Notes: generated by a model not told the origin, from the sequence alone. Shown: positions 52,523 through 61,892, counted from the stretch's first letter. The stretch is 64,000 nt of DNA from an uncultured Oscillospiraceae bacterium (GCA_904419145.1 CAJFQQ010000008.1:1-64000); one strand, 5' to 3'. A program made the numbers and translations.

Positions 52523-52825
52523 AGTTTCCTCCTAAATTGTTGACTTGTTTCATGTCCAAAGACAAGTTCATTATAAAAATGCCATGTTAAAACTGCCAGC
52601 AGCTCTCGGTGAAAAGCAGGTAAAAAGGATGTAAAACCCACTTCCGTCTCTGCATCGCATCGATTTCTCCGTATTTTCCCTGTTTTCTCTACTTTCGACT
52701 TTACTTTTCCCCGCTGTCGTGCTAGAATAGGGCCCGTTATTGCACCATTTCATGTATCCATGCCGCTGTCAGACGGCAGCAGGTCATTTTGCCGCGATCC
52801 TTCCCGGCAAATCAAGGAGGTTTCC
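52523..52825. other. Divergent promoter region between alkaline phosphatase and DegV genes
   Basis: About 300 bp, no gene. On the minus strand TATAAT lies near 52571-52576 with TTAACA about 15 bp upstream and no good -35; on the plus strand there is a sigma-A promoter at 52700-52728. Confidence 0.5.
52700..52728 (+). promoter_or_regulatory. Promoter of the DegV gene
   Basis: TTTACT (52700-52705), 17 bp, TAGAAT (52723-52728). The leader is about 90 nt. Confidence 0.7.
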
Positions 52826-53674
52826 ATGAAAAAGAACGTTATCATTACTACTGACAGCGTCTGCGACATGCCAAAGGAGCTGTTGGAGCGCTATCAGGTT
52901 CGAATGATCCCGCTCACCATCAGCGAGGGGGATCACTCCTATAAGGACGGCGTGGATTTCACACCGGACGACATCTACGAACTCTACGACAGCCAGCACC
53001 TGCTGCCTAAGACCTCGGCCATTTCTCCCCAGGAGTTTATCGACTTTTTTACGCCCCTGACACAGGATGGCAGTGAAGTCGTGCATATTGATATCAGTTC
53101 AGCCTGTTCCGCCACCTATCAAAATGCCTGTATGGCTGCCAGCGAGCTGGAGGGTGTCTATCCTGTAGACTCCCTGCACCTGACGTTGGGTCAGGGTCTG
53201 CTGGTGATCGAGGCCTGCCGCCTGCGGGACGCGGGGCTCTCCGCCCGAGAGATCGCCGAGCAGCTGCCGGCCTATCGGGAGAAGATCGTAACCAGCTTCG
53301 TGGTGGATACCCTGGAGTATCTCTGGAAGGGCGGCCGGTGCAGCGGCCTCACCGCCTTTGGCGCTAATCTTCTGCAGGTCCGGCCCTGTTTGGAGCTCCG
53401 GGAGGGCGAGATCAAGGTGGCCCGGAAATACCGCGGCACCATGCAGAAGGTGTACACGCAGTACATCCGGGACTATCTCAGCCGGGAGAACATCGACACC
53501 CGGATGGGATTTTTGGTCCACTCCGGCCGTATTTCCCAGGAAACGCTGGATCAGCTGCGGCAGCTGATCTTGGAGCTGGTTCCCTTTTCGGAGGTGCCCA
53601 TTGTCCGGGCCGGCTGCACGGTGACCAGTCACTGCGGTCCCGGCACCATCGGCGTCATTTTTGCATCCAAGTAA
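52826..53674 (+). CDS. DegV family fatty-acid-binding protein (FakB-like)
   Basis: A 282-residue DegV-fold protein. IITTDSVCDMPKELLERY, VHIDISSACSATYQNA and VVDTLEYLWKGGRCSG are the usual lipid-pocket and dimer motifs. FakB-type proteins hold a fatty acid for phosphorylation by FakA, a homologue of which is at 24120-25799. The ATG at 52826 has AAGGAGG 5 nt upstream; the upstream codons are excluded. It stands alone with a terminator. Confidence 0.93.
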   Translation: MKKNVIITTDSVCDMPKELLERYQVRMIPLTISEGDHSYKDGVDFTPDDIYELYDSQHLLPKTSAISPQEFIDFFTPLTQDGSEVVHIDISSACSATYQNACMAASELEGVYPVDSLHLTLGQGLLVIEACRLRDAGLSAREIAEQLPAYREKIVTSFVVDTLEYLWKGGRCSGLTAFGANLLQVRPCLELREGEIKVARKYRGTMQKVYTQYIRDYLSRENIDTRMGFLVHSGRISQETLDQLRQLILELVPFSEVPIVRAGCTVTSHCGPGTIGVIFASK

Positions 53675-53675
53675 A

Positions 53676-53713
53676 CGAAAAAAGCGAGGCTCCGGGGCAA
53701 TGCCCGGAGCCTC
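53676..53713. terminator. Terminator between DegV gene and AI-2E transporter gene
   Basis: GAGGCTCCGGG/CCCGGAGCCTC, with an A-run on its left side (a T-run on the minus strand). Confidence 0.8.
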
Positions 53714-53725
53714 ATTCAGTTTTGT

Positions 53726-55006
53726 TCAGGGCCGTTTGGAATTTTCTGTCTCGTCAGACTGCTCCGCCTTCTCAACTCCTTCGGCCGGTGCAGGTGGTGT
53801 TTTACCCAATTGCTGATCCGTCAGCGGTTTGTGGGTGCGATAATTATAGGAATGGATCGGCAATCCCTTTTTTTCCAGCCGCCACTCGGAAAATTTCCGG
53901 ATGCCGGTGTAGATGCATGCGAAGGTTGGGACCCCGATAAACATTCCCAGAATTCCCCACAGTCCGCCGCCTACCAGGATCGCCACGATCACCCAAAAGC
54001 TGCTCAAGCCTGTGGAATCGCCCAGGATTTTGGGGGCCAGGACATTACCATCCAGCTGTTGGAGAACGATGATCATGATAATAAAGTAGAGGCACTTGAT
54101 GGGGCTGTCCAGCAGAATCAGGAACGCCGATGGAATCGCTCCCAGGAACGGCCCAAAGAAAGGGATCAAATCTGTTACCGCCACAACCACGCTGATCAGC
54201 GGTGCATAGGGGAACTGGAAAATCGAAGAGAAAATAAAGCATAAAATTCCCACTATCAGGGAGTCCAATAGCTTCCCGCGGAAAAACCCGCTGAAAATAT
54301 GATCCACTGCCTTGACGCCGCGAATCAGCCATGCCGCGCGCTTCTCATTGAACAGCGCATAAGTAAGCTTACAGCCTGTGGCAGCGAACTGTTCTTTTGT
54401 CGCCAACAAATATACTGATACAATAATTCCAACCAACAAGTTGGTCAGGAAGGTAAAGAAATCCATAACCCCTCCTACCAGCCCGCTGGTGAAGGACGTA
54501 ATCAGCGCTTGCGCTTGGGGCAGCAACGTATTGCGCAGCCACGCCACAGCGTCCTCATAGTAATCCTGCACCAAATTGGTCAGCCAGTTCTTGGCGGTGG
54601 GATTGTCCTCCAAGAAGCGCTGAATCCACTGCACCACGTTGCGGTAATAGCTTTCCGCATTTCCGGCCAAAGTCAGTATACTTTCATAAAGTTGCGGCAG
54701 CAAAATGCTCAGCAACACATAGAGCCCCGCCACTACCAGTACCCAGCTGAGAAAAATGCTGGTAGCCCTGGGCCATATCCCCTTGCCGCCCTTTGGGAAA
54801 ATTTTCCGTTCAAACCAGTTGACAATGGGCGTCAGCAGATAGGCCATAAAGAATCCATAGAACACCGGCGCTAGAATATCCACCAGTTTGTTAAGATAAA
54901 GCAGGAGGACGCTGTGCTGAAAAACCGTGTCGTAAAAAACCAGCACGCCGCAAATGACAGCAAAGGCCGTCAAACCCCAATAGAGATATTTTTTGTCAAA
55001 CCGCAT
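53726..55006 (-). CDS. AI-2E family transporter
   Basis: A 426-residue membrane protein of the AI-2E/YtvI family with about eight membrane segments. The conserved C-terminal PYAPLISVVVAVTDLIPFFGPFLGAIPSA region and LVGGGLWGILGMFIGVP are present. Members differ widely in substrate (ions, autoinducer 2), and the name alone does not prove quorum signalling. The ATG at 55006 has AGGAGG 10 nt upstream. It is monocistronic. Confidence 0.88.
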   Translation of the reverse strand: MRFDKKYLYWGLTAFAVICGVLVFYDTVFQHSVLLLYLNKLVDILAPVFYGFFMAYLLTPIVNWFERKIFPKGGKGIWPRATSIFLSWVLVVAGLYVLLSILLPQLYESILTLAGNAESYYRNVVQWIQRFLEDNPTAKNWLTNLVQDYYEDAVAWLRNTLLPQAQALITSFTSGLVGGVMDFFTFLTNLLVGIIVSVYLLATKEQFAATGCKLTYALFNEKRAAWLIRGVKAVDHIFSGFFRGKLLDSLIVGILCFIFSSIFQFPYAPLISVVVAVTDLIPFFGPFLGAIPSAFLILLDSPIKCLYFIIMIIVLQQLDGNVLAPKILGDSTGLSSFWVIVAILVGGGLWGILGMFIGVPTFACIYTGIRKFSEWRLEKKGLPIHSYNYRTHKPLTDQQLGKTPPAPAEGVEKAEQSDETENSKRP

Positions 55007-55161
55007 CCTGCCTGTACCTCCTGTTTGATCCTTCTTTGTATTTTCAGGTATTTTCAGTTTACCCGAGTTTGAAAGGAATTGCAATAGATCCCTGGATATG
55101 ATATACTTCCTTAGGCAGACTTTACAGTCTTTTTATCAATCATTGCGAGGTGACCTGCCCA

Positions 55162-56052
55162 ATGTCCAAGACGCTGCTGATGATCGTCAATCCAACAGCA
55201 GGCAAGCGCCGTTCCCGATCTTTCTTTTTTGATATCATCTCTATTTTCTCTGAAGCAGGATACCTTGTGAGCTTGCGGCAAACCCGGGGGCCCGGGGATG
55301 CGGTGCGTCTGGCCCGGGAAGAAGGGGCCCACTTCGACCTGGTAATCTGTTACGGCGGAGACGGAACCCTGAATCAGACCGTCAACGGTCTGCTGGAACT
55401 TCCTGCGTCACCGCCAGTAGGCTACATTGCCGGCGGCAGCACCAACGACTTCGCCGCCAGCCTCCGATTACCTTCCGACCCTGTGGAGACCGCTGAGCGC
55501 ATCATCAGCAGTCCCGGCCGTTTTTTAGACGTCGGGCGTTTTAATGATCGATACTTCATTTATGTTGCCTCTTTCGGAGCCTTTACCAAGGCCTCTTATT
55601 CTGCCCCCCAGAATATCAAAAACGATCTGGGGCATCTGGCCTATATTATCGAAGGGGTCAAGGACCTCCCTACTCTGCGCTACTACCGGGCTCGCATTGA
55701 AGCGGACGGTGAAATATTTGATGGCCGCTTCCTTTTTGGCGCGATTGCCAATGCTACTTCTATCGGCGGGCTTCTCAAGCTCAATCACGAGGACGTTATT
55801 ATGGATGATGGAAAATTCGAGATGCTTTTGGTCCCGGAACCCAAGTCCCTTGCCGCCCTCAACGATATGCTTCGGGCCCTGATCCTTCAGGAATTTGATG
55901 ACAGCAACACCGGCCTTATCATGCGGCATGTATCCCGCATCACTATTTCCACTGAGGAGACGCTGTCCTGGTCTCTGGACGGGGAACCCTCCCCCGCTGT
56001 ATCTCAGGTGGAGATCGAAAACCTGCATCAGAGGCTGCTGGTACAAGTATAG
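55162..56052 (+). CDS. Diacylglycerol kinase-family lipid kinase (YegS/BmrU/DgkB-like)
   Basis: A 296-residue kinase. The start MIVNPTAGKRRS, the nucleotide motif YGGDGTLNQTVNGL and GYIAGGSTNDFAASLR mark the DagK catalytic family; the C-terminal beta domain ends with WSLDGEPS. It could recycle diacylglycerol or phosphorylate another lipid. GAGGTGA lies 8 nt before the ATG at 55162; an upstream GTG is less likely. It is divergent from the AI-2E gene. Confidence 0.92.
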   Translation: MSKTLLMIVNPTAGKRRSRSFFFDIISIFSEAGYLVSLRQTRGPGDAVRLAREEGAHFDLVICYGGDGTLNQTVNGLLELPASPPVGYIAGGSTNDFAASLRLPSDPVETAERIISSPGRFLDVGRFNDRYFIYVASFGAFTKASYSAPQNIKNDLGHLAYIIEGVKDLPTLRYYRARIEADGEIFDGRFLFGAIANATSIGGLLKLNHEDVIMDDGKFEMLLVPEPKSLAALNDMLRALILQEFDDSNTGLIMRHVSRITISTEETLSWSLDGEPSPAVSQVEIENLHQRLLVQV

Positions 56053-56225
56053 CCAACATTTCGTATAAAAATCTCTCTGGCATCTGGGACTGCTTTTCAA
56101 CTTTTGTCCCGGCGCCCCGTAGACCAGGGTTCCGCTACACCGGAAGCCAGTTCTTCTCATACGCGTTATGCCAACATAAATAGTTATCCTCCTCTGTGGG
56201 AGGTGCTAAATATAAAAGGGAGAAA

Positions 56226-56684
56226 ATGGAAGAGAAAAGAACCTGTGAATTTTGCGGTGCGGAGATGGATGCTCAGGCGGTTGTATGCCCCAGCTGCGGA
56301 AAAACTCCGACAGCCAAGGATCCAACTAAAAAATTTTGCAAACATTGCGGCGCCCCTATCGACAAGGATTGTGTTGTGTGTCCCAAGTGTGGAAAACAGG
56401 TAGAAGAACTCCATACACAGCAGCCCCAAGTCGTCATTAACAATACCAATAGCAATGTTGCCAACGCCAATGCCAATGTCGCTTCTGGAGCTATGCCGAA
56501 AGCGAAAAACAAGTGGGTTGCATTTTTGCTGTGCTTCTTCCTGGGTTTTATTGGTGCACACAAGTTTTACGAAGGGAAAATCCTTTTGGGGATCGTATAT
56601 ATCTTTACCGGCGGTATTTTCGGGATCGGCATCTTGGTGGATCTGATTCGTCTCCTCTTCAAGCCAAATCCTTATTATGTTTGA
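56226..56684 (+). CDS. TM2-domain protein with two zinc ribbons
   Basis: A 152-residue protein. Two zinc ribbons (CEFCG/CPSCG at about 6-25 and CKHCG/CPKCG at about 38-58) are followed by an Asn/Ala-rich linker. A TM2 domain (about 92-145) ends it, with CFFLGFIGAHKFYEGK and a second membrane helix. This is a common bacterial pattern of unknown role. GGGAGAAA precedes the ATG at 56226. It is monocistronic. Confidence 0.9.
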   Translation: MEEKRTCEFCGAEMDAQAVVCPSCGKTPTAKDPTKKFCKHCGAPIDKDCVVCPKCGKQVEELHTQQPQVVINNTNSNVANANANVASGAMPKAKNKWVAFLLCFFLGFIGAHKFYEGKILLGIVYIFTGGIFGIGILVDLIRLLFKPNPYYV

Positions 56685-56743
56685 TGGATTCAATTACAGC
56701 AACTGTCTATGTTAGATCCGTATTATCTATCCCATACTTACGG

Positions 56744-56775
56744 GGAAGGGCGGAGGCTTTAAGCCCCCGCCCTTC
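56744..56775 (-). terminator. Hairpin downstream of the S41-SLH gene
   Basis: AAGGGCGGaGGCTT/AAGCCcCCGCCCTT, 14 positions with one mismatch. It begins 3 bp past the gene and may serve both convergent genes. Confidence 0.65.
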
Positions 56776-56777
56776 TC

Positions 56778-58493
56778 TTATCCCAGCGCCGTCACAAAGC
56801 GGCTCAAAAATTCCTGACCCTCTTGGCGGCATATGGCAGCCTGAGGGCTGCAATCGTCCCGCAACAAACCGTGCCGCCAGGCGTCCTCCACGTATTGAGC
56901 CGCCCAGGGATGTGACAGGGCATCCACCCATCCAGGCGCTTGGCCGTCCTGCACAATGGGGATCTCTGCGTCTGCTGCGTCCAGATACCGCTCTGCCAGC
57001 ACCGCTGCCTCCTCCCATGTGATACAGTGGGTTGGGGCAAACATACCTTCGGCTTTACCGCCAACGATCCCCAGCTCCACAGCCCATACAATATCCGGAA
57101 CATACCAGTTGAAGGGGAATACATCGTCAAACGGCATCCCCCATGTGTCCGCCTGGGCGCCCACCGCCTGCCGCAGCATGGCGATAAAGCGGCCCCGGGA
57201 CAGAGGCGCCTGGGGCTGCTCCGCCGCAGAGAAGGGCTCCTGCCGCGCCAGTAGGGCTTCTACTGCGGTATCCCGGCCGGCCAGATAGTCCTCCAGCGTC
57301 TGCGGCACCTCCCAGTCCGGCTGGATGGCTGTGACGCCCAGTCCAACAGCGCACTCCAGGTAGTCCGCCAGGGTGATATACTTCGTGGAGCACTGAACCT
57401 GGATGCCGCTGTTTGGCAGGCGGAACGAGCCCACACTGCCGAAGTGATCCACGCTGCCGCTTGTGGCCTCTCCCGCGAGATAGCCGCCCATCTCCCGGAT
57501 CTCCATGGCGTTGATGGCGGCGGAGGAGAAGGTGGCCTCCCCCACCAGGCCCCAGACCTCCACCGCTCCGCTGCGGACCATGGGAGCCAGGAGCATCAGA
57601 ATGGGAACCAGCACCCCGTCGGAGCCGCCGCTGTTGTTGCGCAGGTCGATGAGGACCTTGTCATAGTCCTTGGCAGACAGGTCCTCTGCCACCTGGGCAG
57701 CAAAGGTCTCCATGGGCAGCTCCGGGTCCTCCTGGCAAGTGTTGAACTGGATGTAGTAGGCATCCCCAAGATCCAGGGAGAAGTAGTAGCGGTCCTGGGC
57801 CGCGGTGGCCGGGACCTGCGTGCGCCGGCTACTCAGCTGCACCACCGCGGGCCAGGCGGCATCGTCCGAGGCGCTCAGCGCCGACAGTACCACCTCGGCC
57901 TCTTCCCCATCCGGCCCGGTAAGGGCCAGGTGCAGCTCCGCTCCGGCGTCCACCACCCCGGTATAGGCCAGCACCTCCGCCGAGGCGATGCACTGGCGCA
58001 CCTGACGGCGCAGCTTGATGGGGTTGTCACTGCTGAGAAGGCCCCCCAGCTTGTCGCAGACCTGCCCCATGGTCTGGCCGTTCAGCGCCTCGATGGTCCA
58101 GCCCAGGTAGGCCGCCTCTGTCTCCGGCAGGCCGGTGACCACCCAGGCCCCGTCGAACCAGCGGATGGAAAACGGGAACATGCTCCCACTGCTGAGCACG
58201 CCGCTGATGTTCAGGCTGGTATGGGAGTCCCCGATCATCGCCACCAGGGACTGGAGATCCAGGGCAAAGGTGGCGTCGTCCACCGCGGCGAGGCGGCCCT
58301 CGATCTCCGCCTTTTTCGCCAACAGGACCTCCTCGGCGGCATTGGCAAACAGATTGGGGTGGTACTCCTTCAGGGCCTCATACAGGGTATCCAGGTCCTC
58401 CCGGCGCTGGGCGGCGGTGTCCTCTCCGGCGGCATAGGCCGGGACAGACAGTACCATCAGCAGAGCAAGAAACAGGGAAACAGCGCGTCGCAT
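56778..58493 (-). CDS. Exported S41-type peptidase with C-terminal SLH-like domains
   Basis: A 571-residue exported protein with a signal peptide (FLALLMVLSVPAYAAG). Residues about 30-420 form an S41 (tail-specific protease/Tricorn core) domain: SLVAMIGDSHTSL, the DLRNNSGGS segment and the Ser of ATFSSAA, plus GEATSG. Residues about 440-560 hold SLH-like repeats (FPFNWYVPDIVWAVELGIVGG with CITWEEAAVLAERYL; the last part lacks a clear GxF..P motif). It probably trims or processes surface peptides while bound to wall polymer. AAGGAG lies 8 nt before the ATG. Confidence 0.85.
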   Translation of the reverse strand: MRRAVSLFLALLMVLSVPAYAAGEDTAAQRREDLDTLYEALKEYHPNLFANAAEEVLLAKKAEIEGRLAAVDDATFALDLQSLVAMIGDSHTSLNISGVLSSGSMFPFSIRWFDGAWVVTGLPETEAAYLGWTIEALNGQTMGQVCDKLGGLLSSDNPIKLRRQVRQCIASAEVLAYTGVVDAGAELHLALTGPDGEEAEVVLSALSASDDAAWPAVVQLSSRRTQVPATAAQDRYYFSLDLGDAYYIQFNTCQEDPELPMETFAAQVAEDLSAKDYDKVLIDLRNNSGGSDGVLVPILMLLAPMVRSGAVEVWGLVGEATFSSAAINAMEIREMGGYLAGEATSGSVDHFGSVGSFRLPNSGIQVQCSTKYITLADYLECAVGLGVTAIQPDWEVPQTLEDYLAGRDTAVEALLARQEPFSAAEQPQAPLSRGRFIAMLRQAVGAQADTWGMPFDDVFPFNWYVPDIVWAVELGIVGGKAEGMFAPTHCITWEEAAVLAERYLDAADAEIPIVQDGQAPGWVDALSHPWAAQYVEDAWRHGLLRDDCSPQAAICRQEGQEFLSRFVTALG

Positions 58494-58583
58494 CCAATCA
58501 ACTCCTTCTATCAGATGCTCTTATTATAACATCGCCGTCCCGTTCCGTCTTTTAAGAATTATTTAAGGCCGGTTTAAGATTTC

Positions 58584-58621
58584 AAAAAGGAAGCGAGGTC
58601 CGGGAAGTTCCCGAACCTCGC
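58584..58621 (-). terminator. Terminator after the acidic repeat protein gene
   Basis: GCGAGGT(T)CGGGAA/TTCCCG(G)ACCTCGC with one mismatch, and five T on the minus strand. Confidence 0.8.
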
Positions 58622-58655
58622 GTTTCAGTGCGTTGGCTGCGCTGTTTCCAGCGCG

Positions 58656-59201
58656 TCAATTCTGCTCCTCTTTCCCCTCGATATCAATGGTATCCACCAC
58701 CGGCGCATCATCGTGGGGGTTATATTGCATATCGTTGAGGGCGTAGTCGATCTCGTCAGAGACCACCGGATGCTCCTTCTTCCGGGTCTGCTCCTCCTTG
58801 CCCTCGGTGTCGATCGTATCCACCACCGGCGCGTCGTCATGGGGGTTATACTTCATATCGTTGAGGGCGTAATCGATCTCGTCGGAGACCTCCATCTCCT
58901 CATCTTTATTACTGCTGCCTTCCCGCAGGCTCCGCAGCTCCTCCCGCATCTGGGCGATCTTCGCAGCAGAGGCATCAATCTTCTGGTGCCAGGGCAGATA
59001 AGCCCCGATATCCCCCTCGCTGCCGGAGGCATAGTCCTGGTGGCAGAGCTTTCCAAGCTCAATCTGTGCCTTCTTGATCTTATCCTGCTCCGCGGCGATC
59101 TGCAGGTTCAGCTTCGCGCTCTTGGCCGCGTTCTTCGCCAGCTCCGCGGCGGCAGCGGCAGTCTCCGTCGCTTTTTCCTTAATGCTGTCCATCCATTCCA
59201 C
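58656..59201 (-). CDS. Acidic coiled-coil protein with a tandem C-terminal motif
   Basis: A 181-residue soluble protein with an alanine-rich N-terminal helix, a coiled coil (about 22-95, KLNLQIAAEQDKIKKAQIE) and a C-terminal part of two copies of a 34-37-residue acidic unit. Each copy has VSDEIDYALNDM, YNPHDDAPVVDTID and EGKEEQ; they are separated by a basic TRKKEHP spacer. No signal or membrane segment. The first codon is GTG at 59201; an ATG at 59192 is also possible. No family recognised. It follows proS on the same strand. Confidence 0.72.
   Translation of the reverse strand: MEWMDSIKEKATETAAAAAELAKNAAKSAKLNLQIAAEQDKIKKAQIELGKLCHQDYASGSEGDIGAYLPWHQKIDASAAKIAQMREELRSLREGSSNKDEEMEVSDEIDYALNDMKYNPHDDAPVVDTIDTEGKEEQTRKKEHPVVSDEIDYALNDMQYNPHDDAPVVDTIDIEGKEEQN
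58680..58890. repeat. Intragenic direct repeat (two copies of about 85 bp)
   Basis: The unit at about 58681-58765 recurs at about 58798-58882 with roughly nine of ten bases identical, most changes being at third codon positions. The copies encode the duplicated acidic motif. The silent divergence shows that the duplication is not brand new. Confidence 0.8.
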
Positions 59202-59255
59202 AGTTCCTTACCGTCCTTTCATATAATACAGCAGAATCCTTCCGCTCGGTTCCGA

Positions 59256-60698
59256 TCAATAGGCCACGCCCCAGATGATATCCGTCTCGCACTCCTTGCC
59301 GCAGACCGGGCACTTGCCCATACTCTTTCTCTGCTGGAGCGGCATGCAGCGGGAGGTAACCCCCACCTTCTCCTTCATGGCCAGCTCGCACTCCAGGGAA
59401 CCGCACCACTTGGTCTTGACGAATCCGCCGTTGTTCTTCTCCAGGATCGCCTTGACCTCCTCCCAGGTCTCTGCCTCGAAGGAGTTGTCCTCCAGATTCT
59501 TCTTGGCCATGGCGAACATGTTGTCGTGGATGGCGTCCAGCAGGGACGTCACCGTCTCCTCCAGCGCCTCCAGGGGGACGAAGGTCTTTTCCCCGGTATC
59601 CCGGCGGGCGATGCAGCACTGGTTCTTCTCCATATCCTTGGGGCCGATCTCCACCCGGAGGGGCACGCCCCGCATCTCGTACTCTGCGAACTTCCAGCCC
59701 GGGCTCTGCTCGCTCTCGTCGATCTTCACCCGGACACCGGCCGCCTGGAGCCGGTCGTAGAGGCCGCGGGCCGCCTCCAGCACTCCCTCCTTATGCTGGG
59801 CCACCGGGATCACCACCGCCTGGACGGGGGCGATGCGGGGCGGCAGCACCAGGCCGTTGTCATCGCCGTGGGTCATGATAATGCCGCCGATCAGGCGGGT
59901 GGACACGCCCCAGCTGGTCTGATGGGGATAGCTGAGGGTGTTGTTCTTGTCTGCAAAGGTGATGTCAAAGGCCCGGGCGAACCCGTCGCCGAAGTAGTGG
60001 CTGGTACCGGCCTGGAGGGCCTTCTTGTCGTGCATCATGCACTCCACGGTGTAGGTCCTCTCCGCGCCGTTGAACTTCTCCTTGTCGGTCTTGACGCCCC
60101 GGGTCACCGGCATGGCCAGCACGTTCTCACAGAAGTCGGCGTAGATATTCAGCATCCGCACCGTCTCCTCCACGGCCTCCTCCGCCGTGGCGTGCATGGT
60201 GTGGCCCTCCTGCCACAGGAATTCCCGGTGGCGCAGGAAGGGGCGGCTGGTCTTCTCCCAGCGCAGCACGCTGCACCACTGGTTATAGAGCTTGGGCAGA
60301 TCCCGCCAGGAGTGGATGATATTCTTGTAGTGCTCGCAGAACAGCGTCTCGCTGGTGGGGCGGATGCAGCAGCGCTCCTCCAGCTTCTCACTGCCGCCCA
60401 TGGTGACCCATGCGCACTCGGGAGCAAACCCCTCCACGTGGTCCTTCTCCTTCTGCAGGAGGCTCTCGGGGATCAGCATGGGCAGGTATACGTTTTCATG
60501 GCCGGTCTTTTTGAACTCCGCGTCCATGATGCGCTGAATATTTTCCCAAATGGCGTAGCCATAGGGACGGTAGATGAACATGCCCTTGATGCTGGAGTAG
60601 TCGATGAGCTCCGCCTTGGTGCACACATCGGTAAACCACTGGGCAAAATCTACATCCCGGGAGGTGATGGCCTCCACCTGTTTCTTGTCCTTCGCCAT
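59256..60698 (-). CDS. proS: Proline-tRNA ligase, archaeal/eukaryotic-type (short, no INS domain)
   Basis: A 480-residue class II synthetase. The motif-2 region ([16 protein letters not shown]), [11 protein letters not shown] and the [14 protein letters not shown] segment are intact. The bacterial editing (INS) domain is absent. The C-terminal zinc site uses Cys pairs in [12 protein letters not shown] and the protein ends in the tyrosine of WGVAY, as in the eukaryote/archaeon-like group. The ATG at 60698 has GAGGAG 8 nt upstream. It is monocistronic, from its own promoter. Confidence 0.96.
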   Translation of the reverse strand: MAKDKKQVEAITSRDVDFAQWFTDVCTKAELIDYSSIKGMFIYRPYGYAIWENIQRIMDAEFKKTGHENVYLPMLIPESLLQKEKDHVEGFAPECAWVTMGGSEKLEERCCIRPTSETLFCEHYKNIIHSWRDLPKLYNQWCSVLRWEKTSRPFLRHREFLWQEGHTMHATAEEAVEETVRMLNIYADFCENVLAMPVTRGVKTDKEKFNGAERTYTVECMMHDKKALQAGTSHYFGDGFARAFDITFADKNNTLSYPHQTSWGVSTRLIGGIIMTHGDDNGLVLPPRIAPVQAVVIPVAQHKEGVLEAARGLYDRLQAAGVRVKIDESEQSPGWKFAEYEMRGVPLRVEIGPKDMEKNQCCIARRDTGEKTFVPLEALEETVTSLLDAIHDNMFAMAKKNLEDNSFEAETWEEVKAILEKNNGGFVKTKWCGSLECELAMKEKVGVTSRCMPLQQRKSMGKCPVCGKECETDIIWGVAY

Positions 60699-60749
60699 AG
60701 TATCTCTCCTCATATTATATAAAAAGATAGCGTATCTATCTAAGTTTTT

Positions 60750-60778
60750 ATTGTATCGGCCCCGGGCGAAAATGTCAA
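60750..60778 (-). promoter_or_regulatory. Promoter of proS
   Basis: On the minus strand perfect TTGACA (60778-60773), 17 bp, TACAAT (60755-60750). No T-box fits in the short leader. Confidence 0.85.
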
Positions 60779-60815
60779 GGGATACTCACCCCAATTCCCG
60801 CTGTCCTCCTGCTGG

Positions 60816-60845
60816 TTGCAAAATGGCGGGCATTTGTGGTAGAAT
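60816..60845 (+). promoter_or_regulatory. Promoter of the HTH membrane protein gene
   Basis: TTGCAA (60816-60821), 18 bp, TAGAAT (60840-60845). The leader of about 110 nt carries small hairpins (CGCAAC/GTTGCG near 60885-60908). Confidence 0.65.
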
Positions 60846-60963
60846 AGCGCCGCGCAACCGCAAATTGACAGAGAAATCTGCAAACGCAACACCAAATCGG
60901 TGGCGTTGCGGCTGGTTCCACGGTAGGATAGGGCTACCAAATTCACAAGGAGGACACACCCCT

Positions 60964-61860
60964 ATGGCTTTTTCCGACAACCTGCAATATCTCCGCACCC
61001 GGCAGAACCTCACCCAGGAGCAGCTGGCTGAGCAGCTGGACGTATCCCGCCAGAGCGTCAGCAAATGGGAGGGCGGTCAGAGCTTCCCGGAGATGGACAC
61101 CATCCTGCGCCTGTGCGACCTGTTCTCTGTCTCCCTGGACACCCTGCTCCGGGGCGACGCGGCGGCGGAGGCCCAGGCGGACACCGCCGGGTATGACCGG
61201 CACATGAACCTCTTCACCCGGCAGGTGGCGCTGGCGGTGGCCGGTATCATTATAGGCGTTTCGCTGATGATGTCCACCATGGCCTTCGGCCTCCCGGAGC
61301 CCCTCGCCACCGCCCTGTTCCTGCTGATCCTCACGGCTGCTGTCGTCGTCTTAGTCGCCTGCGGCATCCAGCACGACAACTTCTGCAAGCGCTATCCGGT
61401 AATCCCGGACTTCTACCCCCAGGAGGAGAAGGACGCCTTCCACCAGAAATTCGTCTGGCTTATGGCCGGCGGCGTGGGGGCCATCCTCTTTGGCGTCATC
61501 GCCATGCTGCTGTTTTTCTCCGTCTTCCCGGAGGAGGAATTTTATGAGCTCCTGGCCGGGGCGGTGTTCCTGCTGGTCGTGGCGGGGGCGGTCGCCGTCT
61601 TTATCTACGGCGGGATGCAGGAGGAGAAATACAAAATCTGGAAATACAACCGGGACAACAACCCCACCCCTGAGGCCAAAAAGCGGCTGAACCTCATCAA
61701 CACGGTCTGCGCCTGCATCATGCTGGCGGCCACGGCGGTGTATGTGGGCCTGGGCCTGACCCTGGACCTGTGGGGCACCGCCTGGTGGGTCTTTGCTGTG
61801 GGCGGCATCCTCTGCGGGGGCGCCGTGGTCATCCTGGATCCCTATAAGGGGGAGGACTGA
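60964..61860 (+). CDS. Membrane-anchored XRE-type HTH protein
   Basis: A 298-residue protein. The N-terminal helix-turn-helix (about 1-65: LRTRQNLTQEQLAEQLDVSRQSVSKWE) is a Cro/C1-type domain. It is followed by five hydrophobic segments (about 80-100, 105-125, 160-182, 186-210, 255-290) with charged loops. Such one-component regulators may sense envelope state. The ATG at 60964 has AAGGAGGA 9 nt upstream. Its target is not identified. Confidence 0.87.
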   Translation: MAFSDNLQYLRTRQNLTQEQLAEQLDVSRQSVSKWEGGQSFPEMDTILRLCDLFSVSLDTLLRGDAAAEAQADTAGYDRHMNLFTRQVALAVAGIIIGVSLMMSTMAFGLPEPLATALFLLILTAAVVVLVACGIQHDNFCKRYPVIPDFYPQEEKDAFHQKFVWLMAGGVGAILFGVIAMLLFFSVFPEEEFYELLAGAVFLLVVAGAVAVFIYGGMQEEKYKIWKYNRDNNPTPEAKKRLNLINTVCACIMLAATAVYVGLGLTLDLWGTAWWVFAVGGILCGGAVVILDPYKGED

Positions 61861-61869
61861 GCAGAACAC

Positions 61870-61892
61870 AACCACCAGCTTCGCTGGTGGTT
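61870..61892. repeat. Right-end subterminal hairpin of the IS200-like element
   Basis: A 10-bp perfect stem AACCACCAGC/GCTGGTGGTT with a TTC loop. Confidence 0.75.

Noticed and set aside
52560-52600. PhoP box upstream of the alkaline phosphatase gene
   Set aside because: Only one TTAACA-like element is present; PhoP boxes need repeated elements at fixed spacing.
53726-55006. Quorum-sensing AI-2 exporter
   Set aside because: The AI-2E family name covers many transporters; no luxS or other quorum gene is in the window.
58713-60722. 669-codon plus-strand frame
   Set aside because: It is antisense to proS and the acidic repeat gene, with no RBS and no recognisable domain.
60699-60963. T-box riboswitch upstream of proS
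   Set aside because: The promoter lies about 50 nt from the start codon, leaving no room for a T-box, and no T-box sequence is visible.
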